Shown piece after piece: positions 24,093-33,256 of a DNA stretch of 49,948 nt. The stretch spans positions 1-49,948 of the forward strand of contig CAZCGA010000036.1 in NCBI GenBank assembly GCA_964498075.1. Reading direction: 5' to 3'. Below the pieces are notes generated by a model that was given only the letters and a program-made list of their open reading frames with translations, searched no databases and was not told where the DNA came from. The DNA is from CAZCGA01 sp964498075 (GTDB taxonomy: Bacteria > Desulfobacterota > Binatia > HRBIN30). Numbering within the stretch: the stretch's first letter is position 1; every line of letters begins with the position of its first letter. A program made the position numbers and the translations under genes.

Positions 24093-26420
24093 TCACCGCG
24101 TCCGGGATGTGCTGGCGCCTCGCATCGCGTCCGGTCGCTCGCGAAACAGGATCCACAAAGCGGCCGGCAGCGCCGTGAAGTCGGCCACCATCGACAGCAC
24201 GAAGGCGATCCCCGATAGGATCCCGAACTGACGCACTGCCCGCAGGTCGCTCAACGCAAAGGCCAGGAAGCCGCCGGCGTTGATCAGCGTGGCAAAGAAG
24301 ATCGCGCGCCCGGCCACCAGCAGCGTGTGGCGCAGCGCTTCCTCCACCGTTCCGTCCCTGCGCTTTTCGAGGAAGTGATAGAAGAAGTGGATCTGGTCGT
24401 TCTCCGACGTACCCAGCACGGTCGAGGCGATCAGAATCGTGGCCAGGTTCAGTGTCATGCCGGTCAGCCGCATCACCCCGAACATCACCAGGATTGCGAA
24501 GAGCGACGGGATCATCGCCATCAGCCGCGCCGTGCCGTTGCGGAACACGACCAGGAACGTGCCGAAGATGATCACCACCGTCAGCGCGAAGCTGCGCACC
24601 AGAGTCGGTACCAGGCTCTGCGAGACGCGCGCCAACAAGGGCGACAGCCCCACGGTCTTCAGCTCGAACTGGCGCAGGGCTGGGGTGTGCGCCACCGCCG
24701 CCTGCCAGTGCCGCCGAATGTCCGCTTGTAGTTGCTCAAACGCTTCGTTTTCTGTGGCACGGCTGACCACGGTCAACTGCGTCTGTGCCTGCGAATGCTT
24801 CTGCACGAAGCGCTGCAGCATCGGCTCCACCGGCATCAGCCCATCGAGGTCGTTGGCGAGTTGCTCGACGCCCTCGGGGTCGTTCGGCCAGCCGTCGCCC
24901 TTACCGCCGATGTAGCGGATGAGTCGCAGGATCGTGGTTGGCCCGATCACCGCACCGACGTCGGGCTCGGCTTCGAGTGACTGCTGGAACTCGTAGAGGC
25001 CGTTGAGCACCGCGGGATCGGAGACGCACCCCACCACGGTTCCCTTGAGCCATACGTGCGTCAGTGACAGTCCCGGGATCACTTTCTCGAAGCGCTTGAT
25101 GTCCCGATAGAGTGTGGATTCATGGCTCACGTACTCGATCGCGTTGGTGATCGGGCGCATCGGCGTGATCAGCCCCGGCATGCCGAACAAGGCGACGGCG
25201 CCACAGGCGCTCAGCAGCAGCGCTGATCCAACCAGCGGCCAGCGCCAGCGGTAGCTGAATCCCGGCAACCACCCGGCGAAGCGCACAAACCATTCCGCTG
25301 CCGTGGGCCGTTCGTGTTGCGTGGGAGTCTTCAGGACCCGTTGGAGCGCCGGGAACAACGTGAACACGGTGACCCAGGTGAGCGCGAGCCCCACCGCCAC
25401 CCACAACCCCATCTCATAGATGACACGGACGTCCGACACCGTCAGTGCGCCGAAGCCGGCTGCGGTCGCAAAGATCGATGCCGTGCACGCCACAAACTTG
25501 TTGGTGAGCGCGAAGATCTGGTGCGCGTCCGCCGGCCGATCCGCCGGGCACTCGACGAAGCGCCCGTGCAGGTAGACCAACGTCGCGGTCGCCGTCACCA
25601 AGATGGTCATCGGCACCATCGGCGAGACCAACGTGAAGGTGCCACCGACGAGGCCGATGTAGCCGACCGACAGCGCCAGGCACACGCCGAGCGTGATCAT
25701 GAAGGCCGCCAGCGTCCGCACCGAGTGGTACAGGCGGATGTTGAGGGCAATGACGAACGCGATGAAGAGCCCGAAGTACAGCGGGATGCTGCGTTGCGTC
25801 TCGTCCAGGTAGACGTTCACGTACGGCTGACCGAGCCGGTGCACGCCGCGCAGCGGCCCCGGATCGGCTTCGACGACGGCGATGACTTTGTCGATCTCCG
25901 CCAGTGTTGTGCGCCGCGTCGCGGGCCCGTCTACCTCGAGGACCAGCGCGATCGCCAAGTAGTGGTCGCCGACCAGGCCCTGGCGGCGAAACAGGTCGGT
26001 GCCCTGCACGAACCGGCGGAACGCAGCCATCTGCTCGGCCGTCGGGGTGAAGCCGGCTTGGGCACGCCGAAACACGGAGAGGGCGGAGTTGGGTGTGACG
26101 TGCGCAATCGGTTGCAGCGCGCGCTCGATACGATCGACGCGTTCCACCACCTCGGGGGCCAACGGGTCATCGGCGTCGGCGAGCAACAGCGCATACTCGC
26201 CCGCCCCGAACACTTCCTCGAACTCACGGGTGGCGATGTACTCCCGATCCGTCGGCAGGATCAGCCGATCGACCGAGTTGTCCTGCCCGACCTTCGCGGC
26301 AAAGTAGGCGGCCGGTGGCACCAGCAGCGCATAGAACGCGATCACCCACCACCGTTTGGCGATGATGGCGCGGAACGTCCGGGACAGAAACCCGGAAGCC
26401 GGATCGGCAGGCGGCAACAT
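24093..26420 (-). CDS. MMPL/RND-superfamily transporter
   Basis: This 775-residue membrane protein has the two-fold RND layout. One membrane segment lies near residue 25, followed by a large periplasmic loop, then five to six segments (LYFGLFIAFVIALNIRLYHS, LAAFMITLGVCLALSVGYIG, VPMTILVTATATLVYLHGRF). A second copy of the same pattern runs from ~400 to the end (SFALTVVIIFGTFLVVF, LNLATILIASTVLGTSENDQ, ILSGIAFVLSMVADFTALPA). Acidic residues in TSENDQIHFFYH sit where the proton relay of MMPL proteins lies. MMPL transporters export lipids or lipid-linked compounds. Immediately upstream on the same strand is a WS/DGAT acyltransferase, so export of a wax ester or related lipid is a reasonable inference. 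Confidence 0.88.
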   Translation of the reverse strand: MLPPADPASGFLSRTFRAIIAKRWWVIAFYALLVPPAAYFAAKVGQDNSVDRLILPTDREYIATREFEEVFGAGEYALLLADADDPLAPEVVERVDRIERALQPIAHVTPNSALSVFRRAQAGFTPTAEQMAAFRRFVQGTDLFRRQGLVGDHYLAIALVLEVDGPATRRTTLAEIDKVIAVVEADPGPLRGVHRLGQPYVNVYLDETQRSIPLYFGLFIAFVIALNIRLYHSVRTLAAFMITLGVCLALSVGYIGLVGGTFTLVSPMVPMTILVTATATLVYLHGRFVECPADRPADAHQIFALTNKFVACTASIFATAAGFGALTVSDVRVIYEMGLWVAVGLALTWVTVFTLFPALQRVLKTPTQHERPTAAEWFVRFAGWLPGFSYRWRWPLVGSALLLSACGAVALFGMPGLITPMRPITNAIEYVSHESTLYRDIKRFEKVIPGLSLTHVWLKGTVVGCVSDPAVLNGLYEFQQSLEAEPDVGAVIGPTTILRLIRYIGGKGDGWPNDPEGVEQLANDLDGLMPVEPMLQRFVQKHSQAQTQLTVVSRATENEAFEQLQADIRRHWQAAVAHTPALRQFELKTVGLSPLLARVSQSLVPTLVRSFALTVVIIFGTFLVVFRNGTARLMAMIPSLFAILVMFGVMRLTGMTLNLATILIASTVLGTSENDQIHFFYHFLEKRRDGTVEEALRHTLLVAGRAIFFATLINAGGFLAFALSDLRAVRQFGILSGIAFVLSMVADFTALPAALWILFRERPDAMRGASTSRTR

Positions 26421-26514
26421 AATGGTGCCACGCAGTTAGCACAATCTCCGGCGGGATGCTGCTCATTTTCCGGGTGATCCAGCGGCCCTGAAGGGAACAA
26501 CTCGGAGACGAAAC

Positions 26515-27975
26515 CTACGCAGCGCGAGCCGGACCGCGCCGCTTGCGGGCCTCGGCTCGCGGTGGCGCTAGCCCGACGGCGGTTTGCAGCTCTGCAAAGG
26601 CACTCTGCACGCACTCAGAGAGCTCGTGGATGTCCGGTACGACGTCCCAATCGCTCACCAGTCCCCAGTACAGGTGCTCGGCGTAACTGAACAGTGCGAT
26701 CCCGAGTCCCTGGTTCTCGAACAACGGGACATGTGGGTAAGCCGCGACCAAGGGTGCGTCGAGCAGGTACAGCGGCATCGGCGGCCCCGGTACGTTGGTG
26801 ACGATCAGGTTGAAGAGCCGCGCGCGAGTCAGGAGTCGCGCCGCCGCACCGACCACCAGGGACGTCGTCCAGTCTGCCGTCTGCGTCAGCATCTCAGCCC
26901 CGAGTGCGTGCTGCTGCGATCGAGAGCGGGCGGTCATCGCGTGAATGAGACGGAAGCAACGGCGCGGGTCGGCCTCATCGAGTGGCAGCGGCGTGAGCCA
27001 CACCGATACGCGGTTCCCCGTCTGTCCACGCTCGCGGTCGCTGCGTACGCTGACGGGGACCGCCGTGCGCAGCTCGATCCCGCTGGTGTCGTGCCCGTGT
27101 TGACGCAAGTAGCGCCGCAAGGCCCCCGCCACAGTGGTGAGCACGATGTCGTTCAGGGTTCCGTCCAGGCGCGCCTTCACCGCCTTGAGGTCGGCCAGCG
27201 GAAGACGAAACCACACCACACGCCGGTGCGGGCCGATCGGTTGGTTGAACGGTGTCTGCGCCGCCGCCGGCAAGCCCGTCTGCAATAGCTCCCACAATGC
27301 CGACAGGCGACTGCTGAAGTCGCTCGTGACCGGCTCGTTGTTACGCCAGAGGCTCGGAAGCCCTTTGAGCAGCTGCCATCCGGCTCGTGCCCGCCGGCCG
27401 ACGTCGTCCCTCAGCAGCTCCGACGTCGTCGGGGCTGCAACCGGATGCCAGCGGACCGGCTTCTCGTCGATGGCGTGCGGGCCAACCGCGAGCAGTGCGG
27501 CCAGCAGGTCCACGCCGGCAATGCCGTCGACCATGCAGTGATGCACCTTGCTCAGCATCGCAAAGCGGCCTTCAGCGAGGCCTTCGATGAACCACGTCTC
27601 CCAAAGGGGACGGCTGCGGTCGAGTGCGCGCTCGAGCAGCCGCGCCACCGCCGTTTGCAACTGTCGGTCGCTCCCCGGACTCGGGATACTGGTGTGACGC
27701 ACGTGATACTCGAGGTCGAAGTGCGGATCGTCCACCCACACCGCGTCGTTGGTCACCGGAACGAATTGCAGCTTCTGGCGGTAACGCGGGATGAGATGCA
27801 GCCGCGAGGCGATGTGGCGCCGGATGCGTTTGATGTCGATCCCCGCACCGGGTGTGACCAACGAACCGGGGTCGAACACCGCGGTCAAGGCCACGTGCAT
27901 GTAGGTGTTGGGCGTCTCGAAATGGAGGAACGCCTGATCGAGGCCGGATAGGCGTTCATAGCGTGGTTTGTTCAT
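26515..27975 (-). CDS. wax ester synthase/diacylglycerol acyltransferase (WS/DGAT)
   Basis: The protein is 486 residues from ATG 27975 and opens RYERLSGLDQAFLHFETPNT, a standard WS/DGAT start. The active-site motif HHxxxDG reads HHCMVDG at residues 145-151. Later family blocks are present: LNDIVLTTVAGALRRYLRQH, AVPVSVRSD, NRVSVWLTPLP and the C-terminal VTNVPGPPMPLYLLDAPLVA. These enzymes esterify acyl-CoA with a fatty alcohol or diacylglycerol at the inner membrane to make storage lipid. Extending the frame upstream of 27975 gives sequence unlike the family, so it is rejected. It is likely co-transcribed with the MMPL gene, 94 nt downstream. Confidence 0.92.
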   Translation of the reverse strand: MNKPRYERLSGLDQAFLHFETPNTYMHVALTAVFDPGSLVTPGAGIDIKRIRRHIASRLHLIPRYRQKLQFVPVTNDAVWVDDPHFDLEYHVRHTSIPSPGSDRQLQTAVARLLERALDRSRPLWETWFIEGLAEGRFAMLSKVHHCMVDGIAGVDLLAALLAVGPHAIDEKPVRWHPVAAPTTSELLRDDVGRRARAGWQLLKGLPSLWRNNEPVTSDFSSRLSALWELLQTGLPAAAQTPFNQPIGPHRRVVWFRLPLADLKAVKARLDGTLNDIVLTTVAGALRRYLRQHGHDTSGIELRTAVPVSVRSDRERGQTGNRVSVWLTPLPLDEADPRRCFRLIHAMTARSRSQQHALGAEMLTQTADWTTSLVVGAAARLLTRARLFNLIVTNVPGPPMPLYLLDAPLVAAYPHVPLFENQGLGIALFSYAEHLYWGLVSDWDVVPDIHELSECVQSAFAELQTAVGLAPPRAEARKRRGPARAA

Positions 27976-28151
27976 CTCGACTCGGCCGTACGCAGGCGAG
28001 AGCAACGCTGGTGCCAGTTGCGCAATCGGTGCATCGAAAGAAGCGGGGTGGAGCGAGCCCGAGCCGGTGCCCACACATTGGGCCGCCTCGCCCACGTTTT
28101 GGGCGGCAGATCGCGTGCCGCTCGATGCGAGCGCAGCGCGATGCCAATCGG

Positions 28152-28541
28152 TCAATCGAGCTCGGCCCCCGCGCGACGAGGCTGCGCCGGCTTCGGCGGG
28201 GTGTTGTATCCGGCCTCCCCGTACGGTTTGAGCTTCTCGAGCCACAGGCTTTCGAGGGCGCGCACGTCTTCGGCGTAGCGCCGTTCACCTTCCTTGACTG
28301 GTGCGAGCTCGTCGAGCACTTCGAAGGAGAAGCAGTCGGCGCCGTGTGTCTTCCAGTCCTGCTGCAGCGCCTTGTTCTCGTGCATGCCCATCTTCAATTG
28401 GAAGCGCACCCGATTGATGCTTCCCGGTAGGTTGAGGCTGGCGCCGATCAGGAGCTTGCCGTTCACCTGGTTGCGGATGGCAAACACACCCATCTGCCGC
28501 GTCTCGTTCTTGTACTGTTGCTTCAGCTCGGCTCGGTTCAT
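28152..28541 (-). CDS. GIY-YIG nuclease-family protein
   Basis: This 129-residue protein starts at ATG 28541 behind AGAGGAG. The segment MGVFAIRNQVNGKLLIGASL fits the GIY-YIG core with GVF and LIG in place of the consensus triads. It is followed by NRVRFQLKMGMH, LQQDWKTHGADCFSFEVLDE and a final ESLWLEKLKPYGEAGYN. This matches a known small branch of GIY-YIG-related proteins often annotated only by domain. Cleavage activity is not established for this branch. No mobile-element partner lies beside it. Confidence 0.75.
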   Translation of the reverse strand: MNRAELKQQYKNETRQMGVFAIRNQVNGKLLIGASLNLPGSINRVRFQLKMGMHENKALQQDWKTHGADCFSFEVLDELAPVKEGERRYAEDVRALESLWLEKLKPYGEAGYNTPPKPAQPRRAGAELD

Positions 28542-28643
28542 GCGACTCCTCTTGCGCTCTGCGGATCACGCGGGTTTGACACGTCGCGGGTTTCTTGACC
28601 ATGCTTGGGCAACGTTCTCGAAGATGTCCGGAAAGGAGTCCCG

Positions 28644-29168
28644 GTGACCGCTCCGGCTGAACCGTCTACATCGAGCCTGCCGCAGGGCCAGGTCTCGGCA
28701 TTCGCCTCGCCTTACTGGCAAGGCGCCCGCGCGGGGCTCTTCGGCGCGGCCTTGCTCGCCCTGTGGTTCTTCTTCCTCGACTTCAGCAGGGGCAAGCCGC
28801 TGTACACGCCGACGGTGATGGGGACGGCGCTGTTCCGGGGAGGTGAAGGCCTCACCTCGCCCGAGACGCTGCCCACATCGATCCCGTTGACGCTCATGTT
28901 CACCCTCGTGCATGGTCTGGTCTTCATTCTGATCGGTGTGGTGGGGGCCCGCCTGCTCAGTCTCATCGAACGCGGACCCAACCTCACCCTCGGTATCGTA
29001 CTGCTGTTTGCCGTCCTTGGCCTCGGCTTCTTCAGCTTCGCCATCACCTTCTCCGCCGTCGCCTTGAACGCCGTCCAAATCCAAGACGTGCTGATTGGGA
29101 ACGCCATCGCGGCAGCAGGGATGGCGGTGTACCTATTGCGCCACAGTCCGAGCGGCAAAGCGTCGTGA
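28644..29168 (+). CDS. small integral membrane protein, unknown function
   Basis: The chosen start is GTG 28644, 5 nt after AAGGAG; an earlier TTG at 28605 lacks such a site. The 174-residue product has a Pro/Ser-rich N-terminus and then four hydrophobic segments: GARAGLFGAALLALWFFFLD, PLTLMFTLVHGLVFILIGVV, TLGIVLLFAVLGLGFFSFAI and a last one around NAIAAAGMAVYLL. I recognise no family. It lies divergently from the GIY-YIG gene and convergently to the thiol-isomerase-like gene. Confidence 0.7.
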   Translation: MTAPAEPSTSSLPQGQVSAFASPYWQGARAGLFGAALLALWFFFLDFSRGKPLYTPTVMGTALFRGGEGLTSPETLPTSIPLTLMFTLVHGLVFILIGVVGARLLSLIERGPNLTLGIVLLFAVLGLGFFSFAITFSAVALNAVQIQDVLIGNAIAAAGMAVYLLRHSPSGKAS

Positions 29169-29196
29169 CGCATCGGTGGCGTCCACGGCGCGGCGG

Positions 29197-29787
29197 TCAC
29201 CGCTTCTTGAGCTCGTCGGCGAGGACCTCGAGCCGGTCGTTACCCCAGATGCGTGTGCCGCCGACGATGAAGATGGGCACGCCGAAGATCTTGTCCTGCA
29301 TGCACAGCAGCAACGTCTTCGGTACCTCGTCGTGGAAGCGCTTGCTGGTGACCGCGTCGAGGAACTCGCGGCGCGACAGGCCGGCCTTCTCGGCGCAGTC
29401 GGCGAGCACCGCATGGTCCGCGATGTCGCGTCCCTCACCCCAGCGGGCGCGAAACACGGCGTTGCGGTAGCTGCGCTCGCGTCCCTTCTCGCGTGCGAAG
29501 TAGTAGCCGGCGGCGGCGTCGGTGGCGTCTACGGCGACCGACGACGGCGGTTGCCACGGCAGGCCGAGCTTCTTTGCCCACCGCGTCGCGTCCTCCAGCA
29601 GATAGCTGACCTTGAACTCCTGGAGTTGCGCGGCGATGCCGGTGGGCGGCTGACTCGGAGGCGGCACTACCGGGATGGGAACCAGCTCGGCGCCGGCCTG
29701 CGCGATGAGGTCGTCGATGCGCGAGTCGGCGAGAGCGGCAAACGGCGACTGAAATGCGAAGTAATATTTGACCTGCTTGCTGGCCAT
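29197..29787 (-). CDS. DsbA-fold 2-hydroxychromene-2-carboxylate isomerase-like protein
   Basis: The start ATG 29787 follows AGGAG. The 196-residue product begins VKYYFAFQSPFAALADSRID; Ser14 in FQSPFA is where kappa-class GST/HCCA isomerases keep their catalytic Ser. Further DsbA-fold marks are the helical insert (AVFRARWGEGRDIADHAVLA) and cis-Pro end FGVPIFIVGGTRIWGNDRL. HCCA isomerases act with glutathione in aromatic ring degradation, but the family also includes many proteins of unknown substrate. It lies next to a second thioredoxin-fold (GST-like) gene on the same strand. Confidence 0.8.
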   Translation of the reverse strand: MASKQVKYYFAFQSPFAALADSRIDDLIAQAGAELVPIPVVPPPSQPPTGIAAQLQEFKVSYLLEDATRWAKKLGLPWQPPSSVAVDATDAAAGYYFAREKGRERSYRNAVFRARWGEGRDIADHAVLADCAEKAGLSRREFLDAVTSKRFHDEVPKTLLLCMQDKIFGVPIFIVGGTRIWGNDRLEVLADELKKR

Positions 29788-29857
29788 GCTGTGCTCCTGT
29801 GATTGCGACTGCCCGCATTGTGCCCGGCCGGCGCGCGATGAGCAACCAGGGGTCATG

Positions 29858-30883
29858 TCAGCAGCAAGATGCTAGAAGATCATTGCAGCCCGTACCAACC
29901 AACACGGAGTCCACGAACCCGCGGTCCGCGGTCGCGAGCGCGGTGTACTGCTCGCGGAGCCAACGCAGACACTTCGCCTGGTAGGGGAACGGCTGCTGCA
30001 CCCAGCGCGTGCCGTCGATCCGGCACTCGACCCGCTCGGATCCGGATTCCAACGCGGCCGCGTTCGCCAAGAGGAACGGCGCATACACGCGGCCGATCTC
30101 GACGAAGAGTGCGTGCAGCCGCGAGCGCATCGCAGCGCGCGGGATCCAACTGCTCGCTTCGAGATCCAGCCAGCTGAGATCCTCGACGCGATTGAGCCAG
30201 GCGATGACCCGCGGTGCCACCTCGGTGGCAATCGCTGTCGGTGTCGGATCGAACTGCGCGAGCTGCGACAACTGGCCGAAGACGCCGAAGTCGCCGGCGC
30301 CGGGTCGCTGCCCGAAGAGAAACGGCGCCTCGCAGAGATGGGTATCGAGCACGGCGAGCAAACGCCGGTAGCTCGCTTCAATCAACGGCGCGGTGGTCTC
30401 GTTGGATCCGACCACCGCGAGTCGGCCGATTTGTCGCTGCGCGAAGGCCTGCGCCGCCCGCTCCAGCGCATCCGGCCGCAGGGCGAGCTGCTGATCGCAC
30501 GGCAGCACGTGGGAAGCCTTGGCGATGTCGAGCGCGTACGCCCAGCGATAGTGGAACATGGCTTTCGTCAGCCACTCGTCGGCGTAGTCTTCGACCAGTG
30601 CGTCCAGAAAGGCGACCGCCGGATCATCGGGGATGACGGCGCGTTCGCCGTACAACGACTCGAGCCGACGGATCTGAAAGGTCGAGTCGATCATGGCCGT
30701 GTCACCGTCGCTTCCGGGAAACACCAGCACAGGAATCAGCGCGACCGGTACCGGCGGAATCCCGACGTCATCGGCGGAGCCACGCAGGATCCACCGAAAC
30801 GGAATTCGCCGGTAGCGCAACACGGCGCGCAGCTTGCGGCTGTATGGCGAACCGTAGGCCCCGACGAGTTTGAGCTCTTTCAT
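29858..30883 (-). CDS. glutathione S-transferase-like protein
   Basis: Start ATG 30883 follows GAGAGGAGT. The N-terminal ~80 residues form a GST thioredoxin-fold domain (MKELKLVGAYGSPYSRKLRA, then PVLVFPGSDGDTAMIDS, where the cis-Pro and Asp-Ser glutathione contacts would lie). A long all-helical C-terminal domain follows (KAMFHYRWAYALDIAKASH, FLFGQRPGAGDFGVFGQL). The protein has 341 residues, longer than the usual 200-240. Substrate unknown. It sits between the HCCA-isomerase-like gene and a sulfatase, all on the minus strand. Confidence 0.7.
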   Translation of the reverse strand: MKELKLVGAYGSPYSRKLRAVLRYRRIPFRWILRGSADDVGIPPVPVALIPVLVFPGSDGDTAMIDSTFQIRRLESLYGERAVIPDDPAVAFLDALVEDYADEWLTKAMFHYRWAYALDIAKASHVLPCDQQLALRPDALERAAQAFAQRQIGRLAVVGSNETTAPLIEASYRRLLAVLDTHLCEAPFLFGQRPGAGDFGVFGQLSQLAQFDPTPTAIATEVAPRVIAWLNRVEDLSWLDLEASSWIPRAAMRSRLHALFVEIGRVYAPFLLANAAALESGSERVECRIDGTRWVQQPFPYQAKCLRWLREQYTALATADRGFVDSVLVGTGCNDLLASCC

Positions 30884-30925
30884 TGTGACTCCTCTCATTC
30901 CACTTGCGTGGGCTCGACGCCTGCC

Positions 30926-32587
30926 TCAGTTCGCCCAGTACACATATTCGTCGTCCGGACTGTCCGGCAGGCTCAGCGGGTGGTCGATGGCCACCGCCGC
31001 CTCGAGCAGCGAGGGCCACAGCGGCTTGCTTTGCTGCGCATCGAGCGTGGCGAGCTGAGCCAGCAACAGGTTGACCTTGTCTGCATTGCTCTGCGCCAGG
31101 TTCTTGCGCTCCGTCGGATCATCTCTCAGGTTGAAAAGCCATTTCTTCTTGGGGTTCTCGGAGACCTGCAGTTTCCAGTCGCCCGCCAGAAGCGTCTGGT
31201 ACGGGCCCGAGCGCCAGAACAGCGAGTCGTGCGGCTGCGCCTGGGTCTTGCCGGTGAGAAACGGGATGACGTCGACACCATCGATCACGCGATCGGTCGG
31301 AAGCGGCGCACCGGCTGCGGCTGCGGCCGTGGCGAAAATGTCGACGTGCGCGACGGGCGGGACGAAGGTCGTACCGCGCGGCACCACGGCCGGCCACTGC
31401 AGAAAGAAGGGCACGTGGATCCCACCCTCGAAGAAAGTGGCCTTCCAGCCGCGATAGGGCCGGTTGATGTCGGGGAGCCCGATGTAGTTGGCGCCGCCGT
31501 TGTCGCTGGTGAAGATGACCAGCGTGTCGTCCTCCAGCCCGTTCTGCCGCAGCGCGCCGAGCACCTTGCCCACGCCGCGGTCGAGGGCGCGGATCATGGC
31601 GGCATAGACGCGCAACCGGTGGTCCTCGATGTTCGGCAGCGCGTCGTAGTCGGACTTGAGCGCCTGCAGCGGCGTGTGCGGCGCATTGAAGGCGAGATAC
31701 ATGAAGAACGGGCGGTTGCGATTGGCGGCGATCGCTTTGACCGCCTCGTCCGCGAGGTAGTCGGTCATGTAGCCGCCCGGTGTGAAGCGCTTGCTGCCGT
31801 TGTGGCTGACGGCGAAGGGCAAGTTGGCCCACAGGAACTTGTCGATGGGGTCGAAGTCCTGGAAGGAATTGACCACCTGCGGATCGTTCTTCGGCAAGTA
31901 CAGCGACGCACCGGGCAAAAAACCCAGGGTCTCGTCGAAGCCCCGGGCCTCCGGCCGTGCGGAGGCCGTTTCACCCAAGTGCCACTTGCCGAAAAACAGC
32001 GTGTGGTAGCCCCGGCTCTTCAGAAGCTCGGCGATGGTCGTCTCAGTGATCGGCACCGCCATCTGGCCGACGGGCGGCACGTCGGGCTCGCGCTCGGCGT
32101 GATAGATCGGCTCGCGCGGGCCGGGCATGGAGTGGCCCAACAGCTTCTGAAATGCGCCTGGCGCGGGAGTGAACTCGAACCCGAAGCGCGTGGCATAGCG
32201 GCCGGTCATGATCGAGGCGCGCGATGGGGCGCAGGTGGCGTTGCCCGCATATCCATCGGAGAAGGTGACGCCGTTCTTGGCGATCGCGTCGATGTTCGGC
32301 GTTCTCACACGGCCGCCTGCCACGCCGCCGCCGCCGGAAGTCAGGTCGTTGTAACCGAGATCGTCGGCCAAAATGAGGAGGATGTTCGGGGCGCGTTTGC
32401 CGGCCGCCTCTTGCGGGGCGTCCGGTCCCGCCGCCCACGTCACTTCGCGAGTCGGGCCGATCGGGTCACGGATGATCGCGATGATGCCGGGAAGATAGAA
32501 CCAGTAACGTTCGAAGACCAGCCAGCCTGATACCGTGAGGACCACGAGACCGATGACAACACCTGCGCCGCGCTTGCCCAGTTTCAT
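30926..32587 (-). CDS. type I (formylglycine) arylsulfatase, membrane-anchored
   Basis: This 553-residue protein has an N-terminal hydrophobic segment at ~8-27 (signal anchor). APNILLILADDLGYNDLT gives the metal Asp75/76. The sulfatase signature CAPSRASIMTGRYATR starts at Cys119, the residue converted to formylglycine. FFGKWHLGE and FTSDNGGANYIGLPDINRPY complete the alkaline-phosphatase-like active site. It would hydrolyse a sulfate ester outside the cytoplasm. No formylglycine-generating enzyme gene lies in the window. It starts 260 bp from, and divergent to, the DUF1330 gene. Confidence 0.92.
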   Translation of the reverse strand: MKLGKRGAGVVIGLVVLTVSGWLVFERYWFYLPGIIAIIRDPIGPTREVTWAAGPDAPQEAAGKRAPNILLILADDLGYNDLTSGGGGVAGGRVRTPNIDAIAKNGVTFSDGYAGNATCAPSRASIMTGRYATRFGFEFTPAPGAFQKLLGHSMPGPREPIYHAEREPDVPPVGQMAVPITETTIAELLKSRGYHTLFFGKWHLGETASARPEARGFDETLGFLPGASLYLPKNDPQVVNSFQDFDPIDKFLWANLPFAVSHNGSKRFTPGGYMTDYLADEAVKAIAANRNRPFFMYLAFNAPHTPLQALKSDYDALPNIEDHRLRVYAAMIRALDRGVGKVLGALRQNGLEDDTLVIFTSDNGGANYIGLPDINRPYRGWKATFFEGGIHVPFFLQWPAVVPRGTTFVPPVAHVDIFATAAAAAGAPLPTDRVIDGVDVIPFLTGKTQAQPHDSLFWRSGPYQTLLAGDWKLQVSENPKKKWLFNLRDDPTERKNLAQSNADKVNLLLAQLATLDAQQSKPLWPSLLEAAVAIDHPLSLPDSPDDEYVYWAN

Positions 32588-32762
32588 GCAGCTCCTCTCT
32601 TTTCATGGGGACTCCTGTTCAGTCCGAGATCTCGGTCGCGAGGGCAACGTTTGTCCCATTACCGCACGTGCACGCTCGCATCGAAGGCGCTGCTCGCTGC
32701 GCAGCCGATCCCACACTTCCGTCGCCGGGCGTCGCTGCCGCCGCGCGCGTTGGTTCGCATTA

Positions 32763-32779
32763 TGTCATGAGGAATGACA
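32763..32779. promoter_or_regulatory. short inverted repeat TGTCAT-N5-ATGACA in the divergent sulfatase/DUF1330 region
   Basis: A perfect 6-bp inverted repeat with a 5-nt centre lies in the only AT-richer patch of the 32588-32847 intergenic region, 69 bp upstream of the DUF1330 start. It could be an operator. I see no other feature in that region except AAGGAGGG at 32832. Confidence 0.3.
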
Positions 32780-32847
32780 AAACAAGTGTTCGGCGAACGG
32801 CCAACGTCGGTCTGCCGCCCAGAGCACTGCCAAGGAGGGCACCAGTG

Positions 32848-33243
32848 ATGGCAATCTACCCGACTTCCGAACAGATTCAGGCCCTGCTGGCCGGCCCGGC
32901 CGACCAGCCGGTGGTGATGGTCAATCTCCTGCGCTTCAAGCCGCAGGCCGACGCGCCGGCTCGGGGAATGACCGGTGAGGACGCCTACCAGCGTTACGCC
33001 GACGCGATGCGCCAGGTCGTCGAGTCACACGGCGGTCGTTTGCTGTGGGCCGGATCCGTCGATGCGGTGGTGATCGGCGAAGCAGACGCCGCCCAGTTCC
33101 ACGTCGTCGCGATCGTCGAGTACCCCTCGCGTCAGAAGTTCCTCGAGATCGCGCAGAGTGACCGGGTGCGCGAGATCGGTGTGGATCGGGCTGCCGGCCT
33201 CGAGAGCCAGTGGCTGATCGCCACCACGACCCGGCCGCTCTGA
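32848..33243 (+). CDS. DUF1330-family small protein
   Basis: ATG 32848 lies 8 nt after AAGGAGGG. The 131-residue product shows the dimeric alpha/beta-barrel (ferredoxin-like) pattern of DUF1330 and related proteins: QPVVMVNLLRFKPQA, YQRYADAMRQVVESHGGRLL, VDAVVIGEADAAQFHVVAIV, EYPSRQKFLEIAQSD. The molecular function of the family is not established. It converges with the ABM-domain gene 13 bp downstream, another small dimeric alpha/beta-barrel protein. Confidence 0.8.
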   Translation: MAIYPTSEQIQALLAGPADQPVVMVNLLRFKPQADAPARGMTGEDAYQRYADAMRQVVESHGGRLLWAGSVDAVVIGEADAAQFHVVAIVEYPSRQKFLEIAQSDRVREIGVDRAAGLESQWLIATTTRPL

Positions 33244-33256
33244 TGCCCCACCGCCA

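Noticed and set aside
27976..28245. upstream extension of the WS/DGAT frame
   Set aside because: The family N-terminus begins at 27975, and the extension overlaps the GIY-YIG gene and lacks family likeness.
30113..32530. 805-codon plus-strand frame opposite the GST-like and sulfatase genes
   Set aside because: It shows no domain likeness and mirrors the codon pattern of the real minus-strand genes, including the intact sulfatase signature. It is a high-GC shadow.
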